This document shows, piece after piece, positions 35,683-44,400 of a stretch of 64,000 nucleotides of DNA. The notes below the pieces were generated by a model, which worked only from the letters and a program-made list of their open reading frames with translations, ran no database searches and was not told the origin of the DNA. This DNA is from Bradyrhizobium arachidis (lineage in GTDB: Bacteria; Pseudomonadota; Alphaproteobacteria; Rhizobiales; Xanthobacteraceae), in the NCBI RefSeq assembly GCF_024758505.1, contig NZ_CP077970.1:7254001-7318000 (forward strand). The letters run 5' to 3'. Positions within the stretch are counted from its first letter, which is position 1, and the number at the start of each line of letters is the position of its first letter. The translations under genes were made by a program, and so were the position numbers.

Positions 35683-36963
35683 ATGACTGTTCTCATCGCG
35701 GGTGGTGGTATTGGCGGACTGACGCTGGCGCTCAGCCTGCACGCAATCGGTGTTCCCGCAAAAGTGTTCGAGAGCGTGGCGGAGCTGAAACCGCTCGGCG
35801 TCGGCATCAACGTGCTGCCGCATGCGGTGCGCGAATTGATCGAGCTCGGGCTGATGGACAAGCTCGATGCATCAGGCGTCCGCACCCGCGAGCTCGCCTA
35901 CTTCTCCAAGCACGGCAAGCCGATCTGGACCGAGCCGCGCGGGCTCGAGGCCGGCTACAAATGGCCGCAATTCTCGATCCATCGCGGCATCCTGCAGCAG
36001 CTGCTGCTCGACACCGCGGTCGAGCGGCTCGGCCGCGACAACATTTTGACCAGCCACCATCTGACCGGCTGGAGCGAGACTGAAAACGGCGTGCGCGCCG
36101 AGTTCGTGGACAAGGCGACCGGCAAGGCCGCCGGCGCCTACGAAGGCGCGCTGCTGATCGCCGCCGACGGCATCCATTCCGCCGCGCGCGAAAAGCTCTA
36201 TCCGCAGGAAGGGCCGCCGATCTGGAACGGCCGCATCCTCTGGCGCGGCGTGACGCTGGCAAAGGCCTTCCTCACCGGCCGCACCATGATCATGGCCGGC
36301 CACGAGATCCTGAAATTCGTCTGCTATCCGATCAGCCAGCAGCCGGATGCGAACGGCAACCACCTCATCAACTGGGTCGCCGAGCGCCACATGCCGCCGA
36401 CCTATCAGTGGCGGCGCGAGGACTATAACCGCAAGGCGCGGCTCGAAGAGTTTCTGCCGTGGTTTGAGAACTGGCAGTTCGACTGGCTCGACGTGCCCGG
36501 CCTGATCAAGAACTGCCCGCACGCCTACGAATACCCGCTGGTCGACCGCGATCCCGTCAACCAATGGACGTTTGGCCGCGTCACGCTGATGGGCGATGCC
36601 GCGCATCCGATGTATCCGATCGGATCGAACGGCGCCTCGCAGGCGATCCTCGATGCCCGCGTCATCACCCGCGAGATCCTTGCGCATGGGACGACGAATG
36701 CGGCGCTCGCAGCCTACGAGGCCGAGCGCCGGCCGGCGACCACCGACCTCGTCCTGCTCAACCGCAAGAACGGTCCCGAGCAGGTCATGCAGCTCGTCGA
36801 GGAGCGCGCGCCCGACGGCTACAAGGTCGTCACCGACGTGCTGTCGCAGAAGGAGCTGGAGGACATCGCCGCGAACTACAAGCGCGTCGCAGGCTTCCAG
36901 GTCGAGGCGCTCAATGCGAAGCCGCCGATCGTGTCGAAGGATGCGAAGCGCGCAAGCACTTGA
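35683..36963 (+). CDS. FAD-dependent aromatic monooxygenase
   Basis: A 426-residue class A flavoprotein hydroxylase. Motifs: FAD Rossmann MTVLIAGGGIGGLTLALSLH, the second FAD/NADPH motif (LLIADGIHSAAREKLY with DG) and the GD motif VTLMGDAAHPMYPIGSNGAS. It resembles flavin-dependent oxidoreductases related to PhzS and salicylate hydroxylase. It should use NAD(P)H and O2 to hydroxylate an aromatic or heterocyclic ring; the substrate is not readable. It follows an NTF2-like gene in a patch rich in GST genes. Confidence 0.9.
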   Translation: MTVLIAGGGIGGLTLALSLHAIGVPAKVFESVAELKPLGVGINVLPHAVRELIELGLMDKLDASGVRTRELAYFSKHGKPIWTEPRGLEAGYKWPQFSIHRGILQQLLLDTAVERLGRDNILTSHHLTGWSETENGVRAEFVDKATGKAAGAYEGALLIAADGIHSAAREKLYPQEGPPIWNGRILWRGVTLAKAFLTGRTMIMAGHEILKFVCYPISQQPDANGNHLINWVAERHMPPTYQWRREDYNRKARLEEFLPWFENWQFDWLDVPGLIKNCPHAYEYPLVDRDPVNQWTFGRVTLMGDAAHPMYPIGSNGASQAILDARVITREILAHGTTNAALAAYEAERRPATTDLVLLNRKNGPEQVMQLVEERAPDGYKVVTDVLSQKELEDIAANYKRVAGFQVEALNAKPPIVSKDAKRAST

Positions 36964-36992
36964 GCTGGTTCACTTCGGTCTGTCGGCGATCG

Positions 36993-37475
36993 CTATCGGT
37001 GCTTGCCGGTTGCGTCGAACATGTCGACCCAGTTTCGTTGCCACTGCGTCGCGAGTTCCATCCACACTTCGACTGGGTTCGCTGCCGCGGTTGGAGTTGC
37101 TGTGAGACTCGGTAAAGACGTTAGTTTTGACAGCATCGCCGATGGTGACGCGGTCATCGGGTTCGGTAATTTGAGCTGCTCTTCCCAGGCGTCCATCATC
37201 TGGTCCATCGTCTTAACTTGGATTTCGCCGACGCTCTTCAGCTGCGTGCGGGCGACATCGACGACCTGCGTTGGCCACCCGAGTTTCTTCGCGGCGACTG
37301 CCATTTGGTCGAGGACAAGCTCGCCATTTTTCCGGTTTGTGTCGGCAATCTCGTTTCGCCAGGTGGCAAATGCTTTCAAGGCCGCGTTCGCGCCATCGAG
37401 GGCCTCCTTGGTGAGCCCAGAAGCATCCACAGGATTGAAGGCGCGAGGTTCGCTCTCAAGGAAGCCGGCAGGCAT
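36993..37475 (-). CDS. phasin-like protein (PHB granule-associated)
   Basis: A 160-residue, mostly helical protein with the rhizobial phasin layout: ALKAFATWRNEIADTNRKNG, then ELVLDQMAVAAKKLGWPTQV and GEIQVKTMDQMMDAWEEQLK. A Pro/Ala/Ser linker follows, then VEVWMELATQWQRNWVDMFD. Phasins coat polyhydroxybutyrate granules. A perfect FNR/FixK-type palindrome lies about 70 bases upstream of the ATG, suggesting induction at low oxygen. The family assignment is good but not certain. Confidence 0.75.
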   Translation of the reverse strand: MPAGFLESEPRAFNPVDASGLTKEALDGANAALKAFATWRNEIADTNRKNGELVLDQMAVAAKKLGWPTQVVDVARTQLKSVGEIQVKTMDQMMDAWEEQLKLPNPMTASPSAMLSKLTSLPSLTATPTAAANPVEVWMELATQWQRNWVDMFDATGKHR

Positions 37476-37534
37476 GACCTATTCTCCATTTGAACGTCCT
37501 ACCCCCGTCGAAGGCTTTCACGAGGCACCTGAAG

Positions 37535-37556
37535 GCGCTTGATGTAGATCAAGCGC
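37535..37556 (-). promoter_or_regulatory. FNR/FixK-type box upstream of phasin gene
   Basis: The core TTGAT-GTAG-ATCAA (37539-37552) matches the anaerobox exactly, and the arms extend to GCGCTTGAT / ATCAAGCGC, nine perfect base pairs. Its centre is about 70 bases upstream of the phasin-like start codon. In Bradyrhizobium such boxes are bound by FixK2. The direction of control is inferred from the flanking gene. Confidence 0.75.
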
Positions 37557-37678
37557 TCGTGGTCGCGCTGCCGCCCGTCATCCTGCGACGGCATTTGCGG
37601 CGGTGACGTCACCCGCCCTGCCAGCACGCATTGCCAGGCCCTTCAGTAGGAAAGAGGAGCGCGCGGCATCACTGTTGC

Positions 37679-38098
37679 CTACCGTACTACCCTCGCTGCC
37701 TCCAACAACCGCTCGGTCGCCGTCGCAGTGACGAGCACGGTACCGTCCTCAGTCATCAGCTTGCTTTCGACGAACGCTATGGTCTTGCCGAGCTGAGTGA
37801 CTTTCGCCTCGGCGATCAGCGGACCAGGTTTTGCGGGGCTGAGAAAATTCACGGTCATGGTGATGGTGGTGGTGTAGAGCCGGCCCTCGCTCATCACCAG
37901 CACCGCCGGGCCCATGGTGTCGTCGAGCATGGCGGAGAGCAGGCCGCCCTGGATGAAGCCCGCGGGGTTGCAGAACTCGGGCTTGCCCTCGAAAGCCAGC
38001 CTGATCCAGCCCTCCTCCGGCCGGGCATCGAGCAGACGCCAGCCGAGCAGCTTTGCGCAGGGGGGAGTTTTGAAATCGTCGAGCGCGGTCTTGACCAT
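37679..38098 (-). CDS. PaaI-type hotdog-fold thioesterase
   Basis: A 139-residue acyl-CoA thioesterase-like protein. The hotdog helix segment is FCNPAGFIQGGLLSAMLDDT with the catalytic-type GG and Asp, followed by TTTITMTVNFLSPAKPGPLI and AFVESKLMTEDGTVLVTAT. The start at 38098 is chosen because GGAGG lies 6 bases upstream; the frame opens four codons earlier. It would hydrolyse acyl- or aryl-CoA esters. It stands between the phasin gene and mutY; substrate unknown. Confidence 0.88.
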   Translation of the reverse strand: MVKTALDDFKTPPCAKLLGWRLLDARPEEGWIRLAFEGKPEFCNPAGFIQGGLLSAMLDDTMGPAVLVMSEGRLYTTTITMTVNFLSPAKPGPLIAEAKVTQLGKTIAFVESKLMTEDGTVLVTATATERLLEAARVVR

Positions 38099-38157
38099 GG
38101 GAACCTCCATCGCGTCCCCTTAGCGCAGCCCTGCTGCCAGCATGCTGTCAGGAGTGA

Positions 38158-39255
38158 CTAGATGTCGAGTGCGTGCGCGATCACCTTGCGCATGACGTTC
38201 GGGAGCGCTTCATCGGCAAGCGTCGCAATCGGCACCCAGCGCATGCCCTCCGGCGCGCGCGTGCGATGCTCGACCTTCGCCGTGTAGACTACCAGTTCCA
38301 GCGGAAAATGCGTGAAGACGTGGGTGACGACGCCCACCCTGCGCTGCCAGCGCGCGATCCCCTTGATGTCGGGCGCCTGTTCCTTCGCCGCCTCATCGTC
38401 CTGGCCGGCGAGCCAGTCCGAGCCCGGCACCTCGGTCATGCCGCCGAGCAGGCCTTTTTCCGGGCGCGAGCGGACCAAAAGTTCGTCGCCACGGGTCACG
38501 ACGAAGGCGGCGCCGCGCCGGAGCGTTCCGCTCTTCTTCGGCGCCTTGCGCGGAAAGGCCTCCTGCGTGCCCAGCGCACGCGCCGCGCAGTCCTCGTTGA
38601 GCGGACACAGCGAGCAGGCCGGCTTCTTCGGCGTACAGATCGAGGAGCCCAGATCCATCAAGGCTTGCGCACTGTCGCCGGCGCGCGTATCCGCGAGCAG
38701 CGTTGCCGCCAATTGCTGGATCAGCGGTTTGGACTGCGGCAGCTCTTCCTCAACGGCGAACAAGCGCGATACCACCCGCTCGATGTTGCCGTCGACCGGC
38801 ATGGTGCGGCGGTCGAACGCGATCGCGGCAATCGCAGCAGCCGTGTAGGGCCCGATCCCCGGCAGCGCGCGCAAGCCTTCCTCCGTGTCGGGAAAGATGC
38901 CGCCATGCTCGCGCGCAACCGCGACCGCGCAGGCGTGCAGATTGCGCGCGCGCGAATAATAGCCGAGCCCCGCCCACATCCGCAGCACGTCATCCTGCGA
39001 GGCCCGGCCAAGCGCCGAGACATCCGGCCAGCGCGCGACGAATTTTTCGAAATAAGGTCCGACCGCTTTCACTGTCGTCTGCTGGAGCATGATCTCCGAC
39101 AGCCAGACGCGGTACGGGTCCGGCGTCTCGCCGGCCGCCGCCCGCCACGGCAGGCGGCGACGGTGGCGGTCGTACCATTGCAGGAGGGCGAGCGGACGCG
39201 CAGCGGCGGTGGTCGCTGTCGACACCTCCTTCTTGATGGCTGTCCTCGATGGCAT
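38158..39255 (-). CDS. mutY: A/G-specific adenine DNA glycosylase
   Basis: A 365-residue MutY that removes A opposite 8-oxoG. It has the helix-hairpin-helix LPGIGPYTAAAIAAIAF with the catalytic Asp in TMPVDGNIERV, and the Glu region SEIMLQQTTVKAVGPYF. The 4Fe-4S loop is CTPKKPACSLCPLNEDC (CX6CX2CX5C). The C-terminal NUDIX-like 8-oxoG recognition domain covers about 245-365. The adjoining DUF721/dsbA/smc genes are a known rhizobial neighbourhood. Confidence 0.96.
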   Translation of the reverse strand: MPSRTAIKKEVSTATTAAARPLALLQWYDRHRRRLPWRAAAGETPDPYRVWLSEIMLQQTTVKAVGPYFEKFVARWPDVSALGRASQDDVLRMWAGLGYYSRARNLHACAVAVAREHGGIFPDTEEGLRALPGIGPYTAAAIAAIAFDRRTMPVDGNIERVVSRLFAVEEELPQSKPLIQQLAATLLADTRAGDSAQALMDLGSSICTPKKPACSLCPLNEDCAARALGTQEAFPRKAPKKSGTLRRGAAFVVTRGDELLVRSRPEKGLLGGMTEVPGSDWLAGQDDEAAKEQAPDIKGIARWQRRVGVVTHVFTHFPLELVVYTAKVEHRTRAPEGMRWVPIATLADEALPNVMRKVIAHALDI

Positions 39256-39311
39256 GCCTTTGTTCTAGGAGAGGATTCGCCCCGTGGCCAGCATCACCGT
39301 TCAGTTGCACG

Positions 39312-39332
39312 CTATAACGCCTTGCGTTATAG
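39312..39332. promoter_or_regulatory. higBA operator (CTATAACGC-CTT-GCGTTATAG)
   Basis: A perfect 9-bp inverted repeat with a 3-base spacer ending 6 bases before the higB start codon. It is well placed to be bound by HigA for autorepression. The assignment is from position and symmetry. Confidence 0.7.
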
Positions 39333-39338
39333 TCAATC

Positions 39339-39623
39339 ATGATCCAGAATTTCGCCGATGCCGAGACGGAGTTGATCTGGTCCGGACGGCGAAGCCGGAA
39401 ACTTCCGCCTGACATCCAGAACGTCGCACTGCGCAAGCTCCGTCTTCTCAATCAGGCTCGTATGCTGACCGACCTCAGGGTGCCACCCGGCAACCGTCTC
39501 GAGGCACTCAAGGCCGATCGTCAGGGACAGCATTCGATCCGGATCAACGACCAGTGGCGCATCTGCTTTATTTGGGACGAGGGAGGACCGAGAGATGTCG
39601 AAATCGTCGACTACCACGACTAG
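39339..39623 (+). CDS. higB: HigB-type toxin (RelE/ParE superfamily)
   Basis: A 94-residue protein of the HigB/RelE-like fold: FADAETELIWSGRRSRKLPP, then RLEALKADRQGQHSIRINDQ and WRICFIWDEGGPRDVEIVDY. The order toxin first, antitoxin second is typical of higBA. HigB cuts mRNA on the ribosome. A palindrome just upstream is the probable operator. The gene overlaps higA by 29 bases. All family blocks look intact. Confidence 0.93.
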   Translation: MIQNFADAETELIWSGRRSRKLPPDIQNVALRKLRLLNQARMLTDLRVPPGNRLEALKADRQGQHSIRINDQWRICFIWDEGGPRDVEIVDYHD

Positions 39624-39918
39624 GAACGGGTTGCTCCACAATCCCCACCCGGGCGAAATCCTGCTGGAGGAGTTTTTGAAGCCGATGGACCTCAGCCAGA
39701 ATGCGCTGGCGCGCGCCGTCCATGTTCCGCCCCGGCGGATCAACGAGATCGTGTTGGGCAAGCGCGATATAACCGCGGATACAGACCTCCGGCTGGCTCG
39801 CTATTTTGGCCTCTCGGAAGGATTCTTCCTGGGCCTCCAGATGGACTATGATCTGATGCAGCGGCGACGCGAGATCGACCGCGACCTGAAATCCATCCGG
39901 CCCCGCGCAGCGGCGTAG
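39595..39918 (+). CDS. higA: HigA-type antitoxin (XRE)
   Basis: A 107-residue helix-turn-helix protein: NPHPGEILLEEFLKPMDLSQ, then NALARAVHVPPRRINEIVLG and KRDITADTDLRLARYFGLSE, the classical HigA/VapA block. It neutralises HigB and represses its own operon. It overlaps the higB 3' end and ends 3 bases before the DUF721 gene, so read-through into the DUF721-dsbA unit is likely. Confidence 0.93.
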   Translation: MSKSSTTTTRNGLLHNPHPGEILLEEFLKPMDLSQNALARAVHVPPRRINEIVLGKRDITADTDLRLARYFGLSEGFFLGLQMDYDLMQRRREIDRDLKSIRPRAAA

Positions 39919-39921
39919 ACC

Positions 39922-40401
39922 ATGTCCAAACCCGGTCCCATCAGCGCAAAGCCGCTCTCGCTCCTGCTCAACGACGTCTTCAAGGAGGCCTATGCCAAGC
40001 AGGGTTTTGCCGCGCGCGAGCTGGTGACGCGGTGGGCGGAGATCGCCGGGCCCGAGATCGCAGTTCATTCCGAGCCGCTGAAGATGCAATGGCCGCGGCC
40101 GGTCGAGGGCCAGCCGCAGGAACCGGCGACCCTGGTGCTGCGGGTCGAGGGCCCGATGGCGCTGGAGATCCAGCATTCCTCCGACGTGATCCTGGAGCGG
40201 GTCAATCGCTTCTTCGGCTGGAGCGCGGTCGGCAAGCTAGCCTTTCGCCAGGCCCCCCTGTCGCGCAGCAGGCGGCCGGTCCGGCCCCGCCCGCCCGACC
40301 CAAAGTCGGTCGCAAAGGTCGCGGAAACCCTCGGCAGCATCGAAGATGAACAGTTGCGGGACGCGCTGGCCCGGCTCGGGGCCGCAATCAAGCGAAATTG
40401 A
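39922..40401 (+). CDS. DUF721 (DciA-like) protein
   Basis: A 159-residue DUF721 domain protein: LLNDVFKEAYAKQGFAAREL, VTRWAEIAGPEIAVHSEPLK, then ATLVLRVEGPMALEIQHSSD and VILERVNRFFGWSAVGKLAF. DciA family members load the replicative helicase in many bacteria. The C-terminal part (about 115-159) is a basic linker plus helix. It starts 3 bases after higA. In rhizobia this gene usually adjoins mutY directly, so higBA looks inserted. Confidence 0.9.
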   Translation: MSKPGPISAKPLSLLLNDVFKEAYAKQGFAARELVTRWAEIAGPEIAVHSEPLKMQWPRPVEGQPQEPATLVLRVEGPMALEIQHSSDVILERVNRFFGWSAVGKLAFRQAPLSRSRRPVRPRPPDPKSVAKVAETLGSIEDEQLRDALARLGAAIKRN

Positions 40402-40554
40402 GCCGCCTTGCGCGGCCAAACTGGACCCGTCCTTGCGGCACGCCATTGCCACAAAAGGCGTTTCAAGCTAGCGACAGGCTCGCCTCAATTTGGAACCTCG
40501 TTCGCCTTATCCTTCCTAATCTGGGCGAGAACCACGCCACTCCGGGAGCCGACC

Positions 40555-41211
40555 TTGATCATCACCCGCCGCGCCTTCACCACGATGCTGTCGCTGACCG
40601 GCCTTGCCGCGCTGGCCGGGTTGTCGCCGCTGCGGTTCATCTCTGAAGCAATGGCGCAGACCGCCGCCGACGTGGCGAAGCCGGTGTCGCTCCCCGACAT
40701 GGCGATCGGGCCCGAGAACGCCGCGGTGACCATCACCGAATACGCCTCGATGACCTGCCCGCATTGCGCGGCCTTTAACGAGCAGGTGTTCCCGAAGCTG
40801 AAGAAGGAATTCATCGACACCGGCAAGGTGCGTTACATCTTCCGGGAGTTCCCGCTGGACATCAAGGCGGCCGCCGGCTCGATGCTGTCACGCTGCATCG
40901 CCAATGGCGACGCGCAAAAATACTTCGCCGTCACCGACATGCTGTTCCGCTCGCAGAACGACTGGGTGACGAAGAACACCACGGAGACGCTGACCCGGAT
41001 CGGCAAGCAGGCGGGCCTCAGCCCGCAGCAGGTCGAAGCCTGCCTGAAGGACCAGGCGCTGCTCGACAAGATCGCGGCCGACCAGAAGTACGCCAGCGAA
41101 GTGTTGAAGGTCGATTCGACGCCGACGTTCTTCATCAACGGCGAGAAGATCAAGGGCGAGGCCTCGTTCGACGAATTCGCGAAGAAGATCAATCCGCTGT
41201 TGAAGAGCTGA
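40555..41211 (+). CDS. DsbA family thiol oxidoreductase with Tat-like signal
   Basis: A 218-residue thioredoxin-fold protein with the active site CPHC (68-71, in YASMTCPHCAAFNEQ). The TTG start at 40555 is supported by GGGAG 6 bases upstream and gives a twin-arginine type leader, MIITRRAFTTMLSLTGLAAL, with mature start near AQTAA. The cis-Pro segment is VDSTPTFFINGEKI. It is expected to act in the periplasm as a disulfide oxidase or isomerase. It is part of the mutY-DUF721-dsbA-smc neighbourhood. Confidence 0.92.
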   Translation: MIITRRAFTTMLSLTGLAALAGLSPLRFISEAMAQTAADVAKPVSLPDMAIGPENAAVTITEYASMTCPHCAAFNEQVFPKLKKEFIDTGKVRYIFREFPLDIKAAAGSMLSRCIANGDAQKYFAVTDMLFRSQNDWVTKNTTETLTRIGKQAGLSPQQVEACLKDQALLDKIAADQKYASEVLKVDSTPTFFINGEKIKGEASFDEFAKKINPLLKS

Positions 41212-41429
41212 TCTTCACGCTCTGGTCCTGATTCGCAGGGCCGCAGCCGTAGAAATTCCCTCGACATTTCCCTTGGGAAAAGCGGTTTTCGCTGGTTGCC
41301 CTTGAGCAGCGGCGCGGCCATTGTCGCACCGCATGAGCCGTATCAAGCGACTCAGCAGACACCGACATTGCCTTCTATGGTATTGTCACGGCAGGGAGAT
41401 TCGCGCCCTGTCAACAGAGAAGCGTGTTC

Positions 41430-44400
41430 ATGAAAATCACCCGCCTGCGCCTGCATGGTTTCAAGTCGTTCGTCGAGCCCACGGACTTCGTGATCGAACC
41501 CGGTCTCACCGGCGTCGTCGGTCCGAACGGGTGCGGCAAATCGAATCTGGTCGAAGCGCTGCGCTGGGCGATGGGCGAGACCTCGTACAAATCGCTGCGC
41601 GCCGCCGACATGGACGCCGTGATCTTCGCCGGCTCCGGCAATCGCCCCGCGCGCAACCACGCCGAAGTGACGATGACGATCGACAATGCCGATCGCACGG
41701 CACCGGCGGCGATGAATGACAGCCAGCTCCTGGAAATCTCCCGCCGCATCGAGCGCGAGGCGGGTTCGGTCTATCGCATCAACGGCCGCGACGTACGCGC
41801 CCGCGACGTGCAGATCCTGTTCGCCGACGCCGCGACCGGCGCACGCTCGCCGGCCCTCGTCCACCAGGGCAAGATCGGCGAGATCATCCAGGCCAAACCC
41901 GAGCAGCGCCGCCGCGTGCTGGAAGACGCCGCCGGCGTCGCCGGCCTGCATGCCCGCCGCCACGAGGCGGAGCTGCGCCTGAAGGCCGCCGAAACCAACC
42001 TCACCCGCGTCGAGGACGTGATCGGCCAGCTCTCCGGCCAGATGGAAGGGTTGAAGAAACAGGCCCGCCAGGCCGTGCGCTACCGCGAAGTTGCGGCGAA
42101 GGTCCGCAAGGCGGAGGCAACCCTGTTCCACCTGCGCTGGATCGCGGCACATGCCGAGGTCAACGATTCCGGCCACACCCATGATCTCGCCGTTCGCGAG
42201 ATGGCCGAGCGCACTCAGCACCAGGCCGAGGCTGCGCGTATCCAGGCGATCCGGGCGGCCGAGATGCCGGCGCTGCGCGATGCGGAAGCGCGCGCGGCGG
42301 CGGGACTGCAGCGCCTCACCAATGCGCGCGAACTGCTCGACCGCGAGGAAGAGCGCGCCAAGGAGCGCGTCGCCGAGCTCGAGCGCCGGCTGACCCAGTT
42401 CGAGGGCGACATTGCCCGCGCCCAGCAGCAGACGGGGGATGCCGACGTCGCGCTGGAGCGCCTCGACGCCGAGGACGCCGAGCTGAAGGAAGAGATCAAG
42501 TCGCGGGTCGAGAAGCGCTCCGGCGTGGACGAGCGCGTTGGCGAAGCCGAAGCGGTGCTCGCGGAAGCCGAGGGCCAGTTCGCCGAGCTCACCACCGCGC
42601 TCGCCGACCTCACCGCGAAGCGCAACCAGTTGGAAGCCAACGTTCGCACGCATCGCGACCGCCTTGCCCGGCTCGATCAGGAGATCGCCGGCGTCGCGGC
42701 CGAGGAAGGCAAGCTCGCTGAGGAGACCGGTGGCTTTGGCGACGTCACCGAGCTCGCGGCTCTGGTCGAGACCGCCGAAGAAACGCTCGCAGCGTCCGAA
42801 GCTGCCGCGCAAGACAGTGAAGCCGCGCATGTCGCGGCCCGCCAGACGCTGGAATCCTCGCGCTCTCCGCTGAACGAGGCCGACAAGCGCGTGCAGCGGC
42901 TTGAAACCGAAGCGCGCACGATCTCCAAGATCGTCAACGGCGAGACCAAGAATCTCTGGCCGCCGATCATCGACGGCATCACGGTCGCCAAGGGTTATGA
43001 AAAGGCGATCGGCGCCGCACTCGGCGACGATCTCGACGCGCCCGTCGATCCGTCCGCCCCGATGCGCTGGACCAATGCCGGCGTCACCGATGGCGATCCG
43101 GCGCTGCCAGAGGGCGTCGAGGTGCTCGCCGATCACGTTCAGGCCCCCGTCGAGCTCGCCCGTCGTCTCGCTCAGATCGGCGTGGTGTCGCGCGAGCGCG
43201 GCGCCGAACTGGTCTCGCAACTCAAGACCGGCCAGCGGCTGGTCTCGCGCGAAGGCGACGTCTGGCGCTGGGACGGTTTTGTCGCAGCGGCGCATGCGCC
43301 GACCGGCGCGGCGCGGCGCCTCGCCGAACGCGCCCGCCTCGTCGACATCGAGAACGAGCTGGAGCAGGCCCGCATCGATGCGCAGATCAAGCGTCAAGCG
43401 CTCGAGAATGCCGAATCCGAGCTGCAGATGGCGGCCAGCACCGAAGGCGCTTCGCGCGAAGCCTGGCGGGCCGCGCAGCGCGAGCTCAACGTCGCGCGCG
43501 AGCGCCATGCGACAGCCGAGCGCGAGATCAACCGTCACGCGGCGCGCAAATCGGCGCTGTCGGAAGCCCATAGCCGCCTCGCCGCCGATCGCGCGGAGGC
43601 CGAAGCCGCGCATGAATACGCAGCGGCCGGGATCTCCGAGCTGCCGTCGAGCGAAGACACCGAAGTGCGCCTCGCCGCCGTGCGCAGCGACATCGAGGGT
43701 CATCGCCGGCTCGCCGCCCAGGTCCGCGCCGAGGCGCAGGCGCTGGCCCGCGAAGCCGAGCTTGCCGACCGTCGCGTGCAGGCGATCCTCGCCGAGCGCA
43801 ACGAGTGGCAGAACCGCAAAGAGAGCGCGGCCTCGCACATCGACACCATCCAGGCCCGCATCAGCGAGGTCTCGATCGAGCGCAGCGACCTCGAAAACGC
43901 GCCGGCCGTGTTCGCCGAAAAGCGCAGCGCGCTGATCACCGAGATCGAATACGCCGAGAACGACCGCCGTGTCGCCGCCGACGCGCTCGTCGCCGCAGAA
44001 TCGGCGATGGCCGAAACCGATCGCGTTGCAAAGCTGACGCTCGAGGCACTGTCCAGCGCGCGTGAAGCGACGGCGCGCGCCGAAGAGCGCATGGAGGGCG
44101 CGCGGCGCCGTCTCGTCGACATCGAGCGCGAGATCCACGACATGCTCGAGGTCGAGCCGCAGGCCGTTGCCGGCCTTGCCGAAATCGAGCCCGGCGCGGA
44201 GTTGCCGCCGCTGGGCGAAATCGAGGAAGACCTGGAAAAGCTGCGCCGCGACCGCGAGCGCCTGGGTGCAGTGAACCTGCGCGCCGAGGAGGAGCTGCGT
44301 GAGGTCGAGACCCAGCACACCAGCCTCACCACCGAGCGCGACGACCTCGTCGAAGCCATCAAGCGGCTGCGCCAGGGCATCCAGAGCCTCAACAAGGAAG

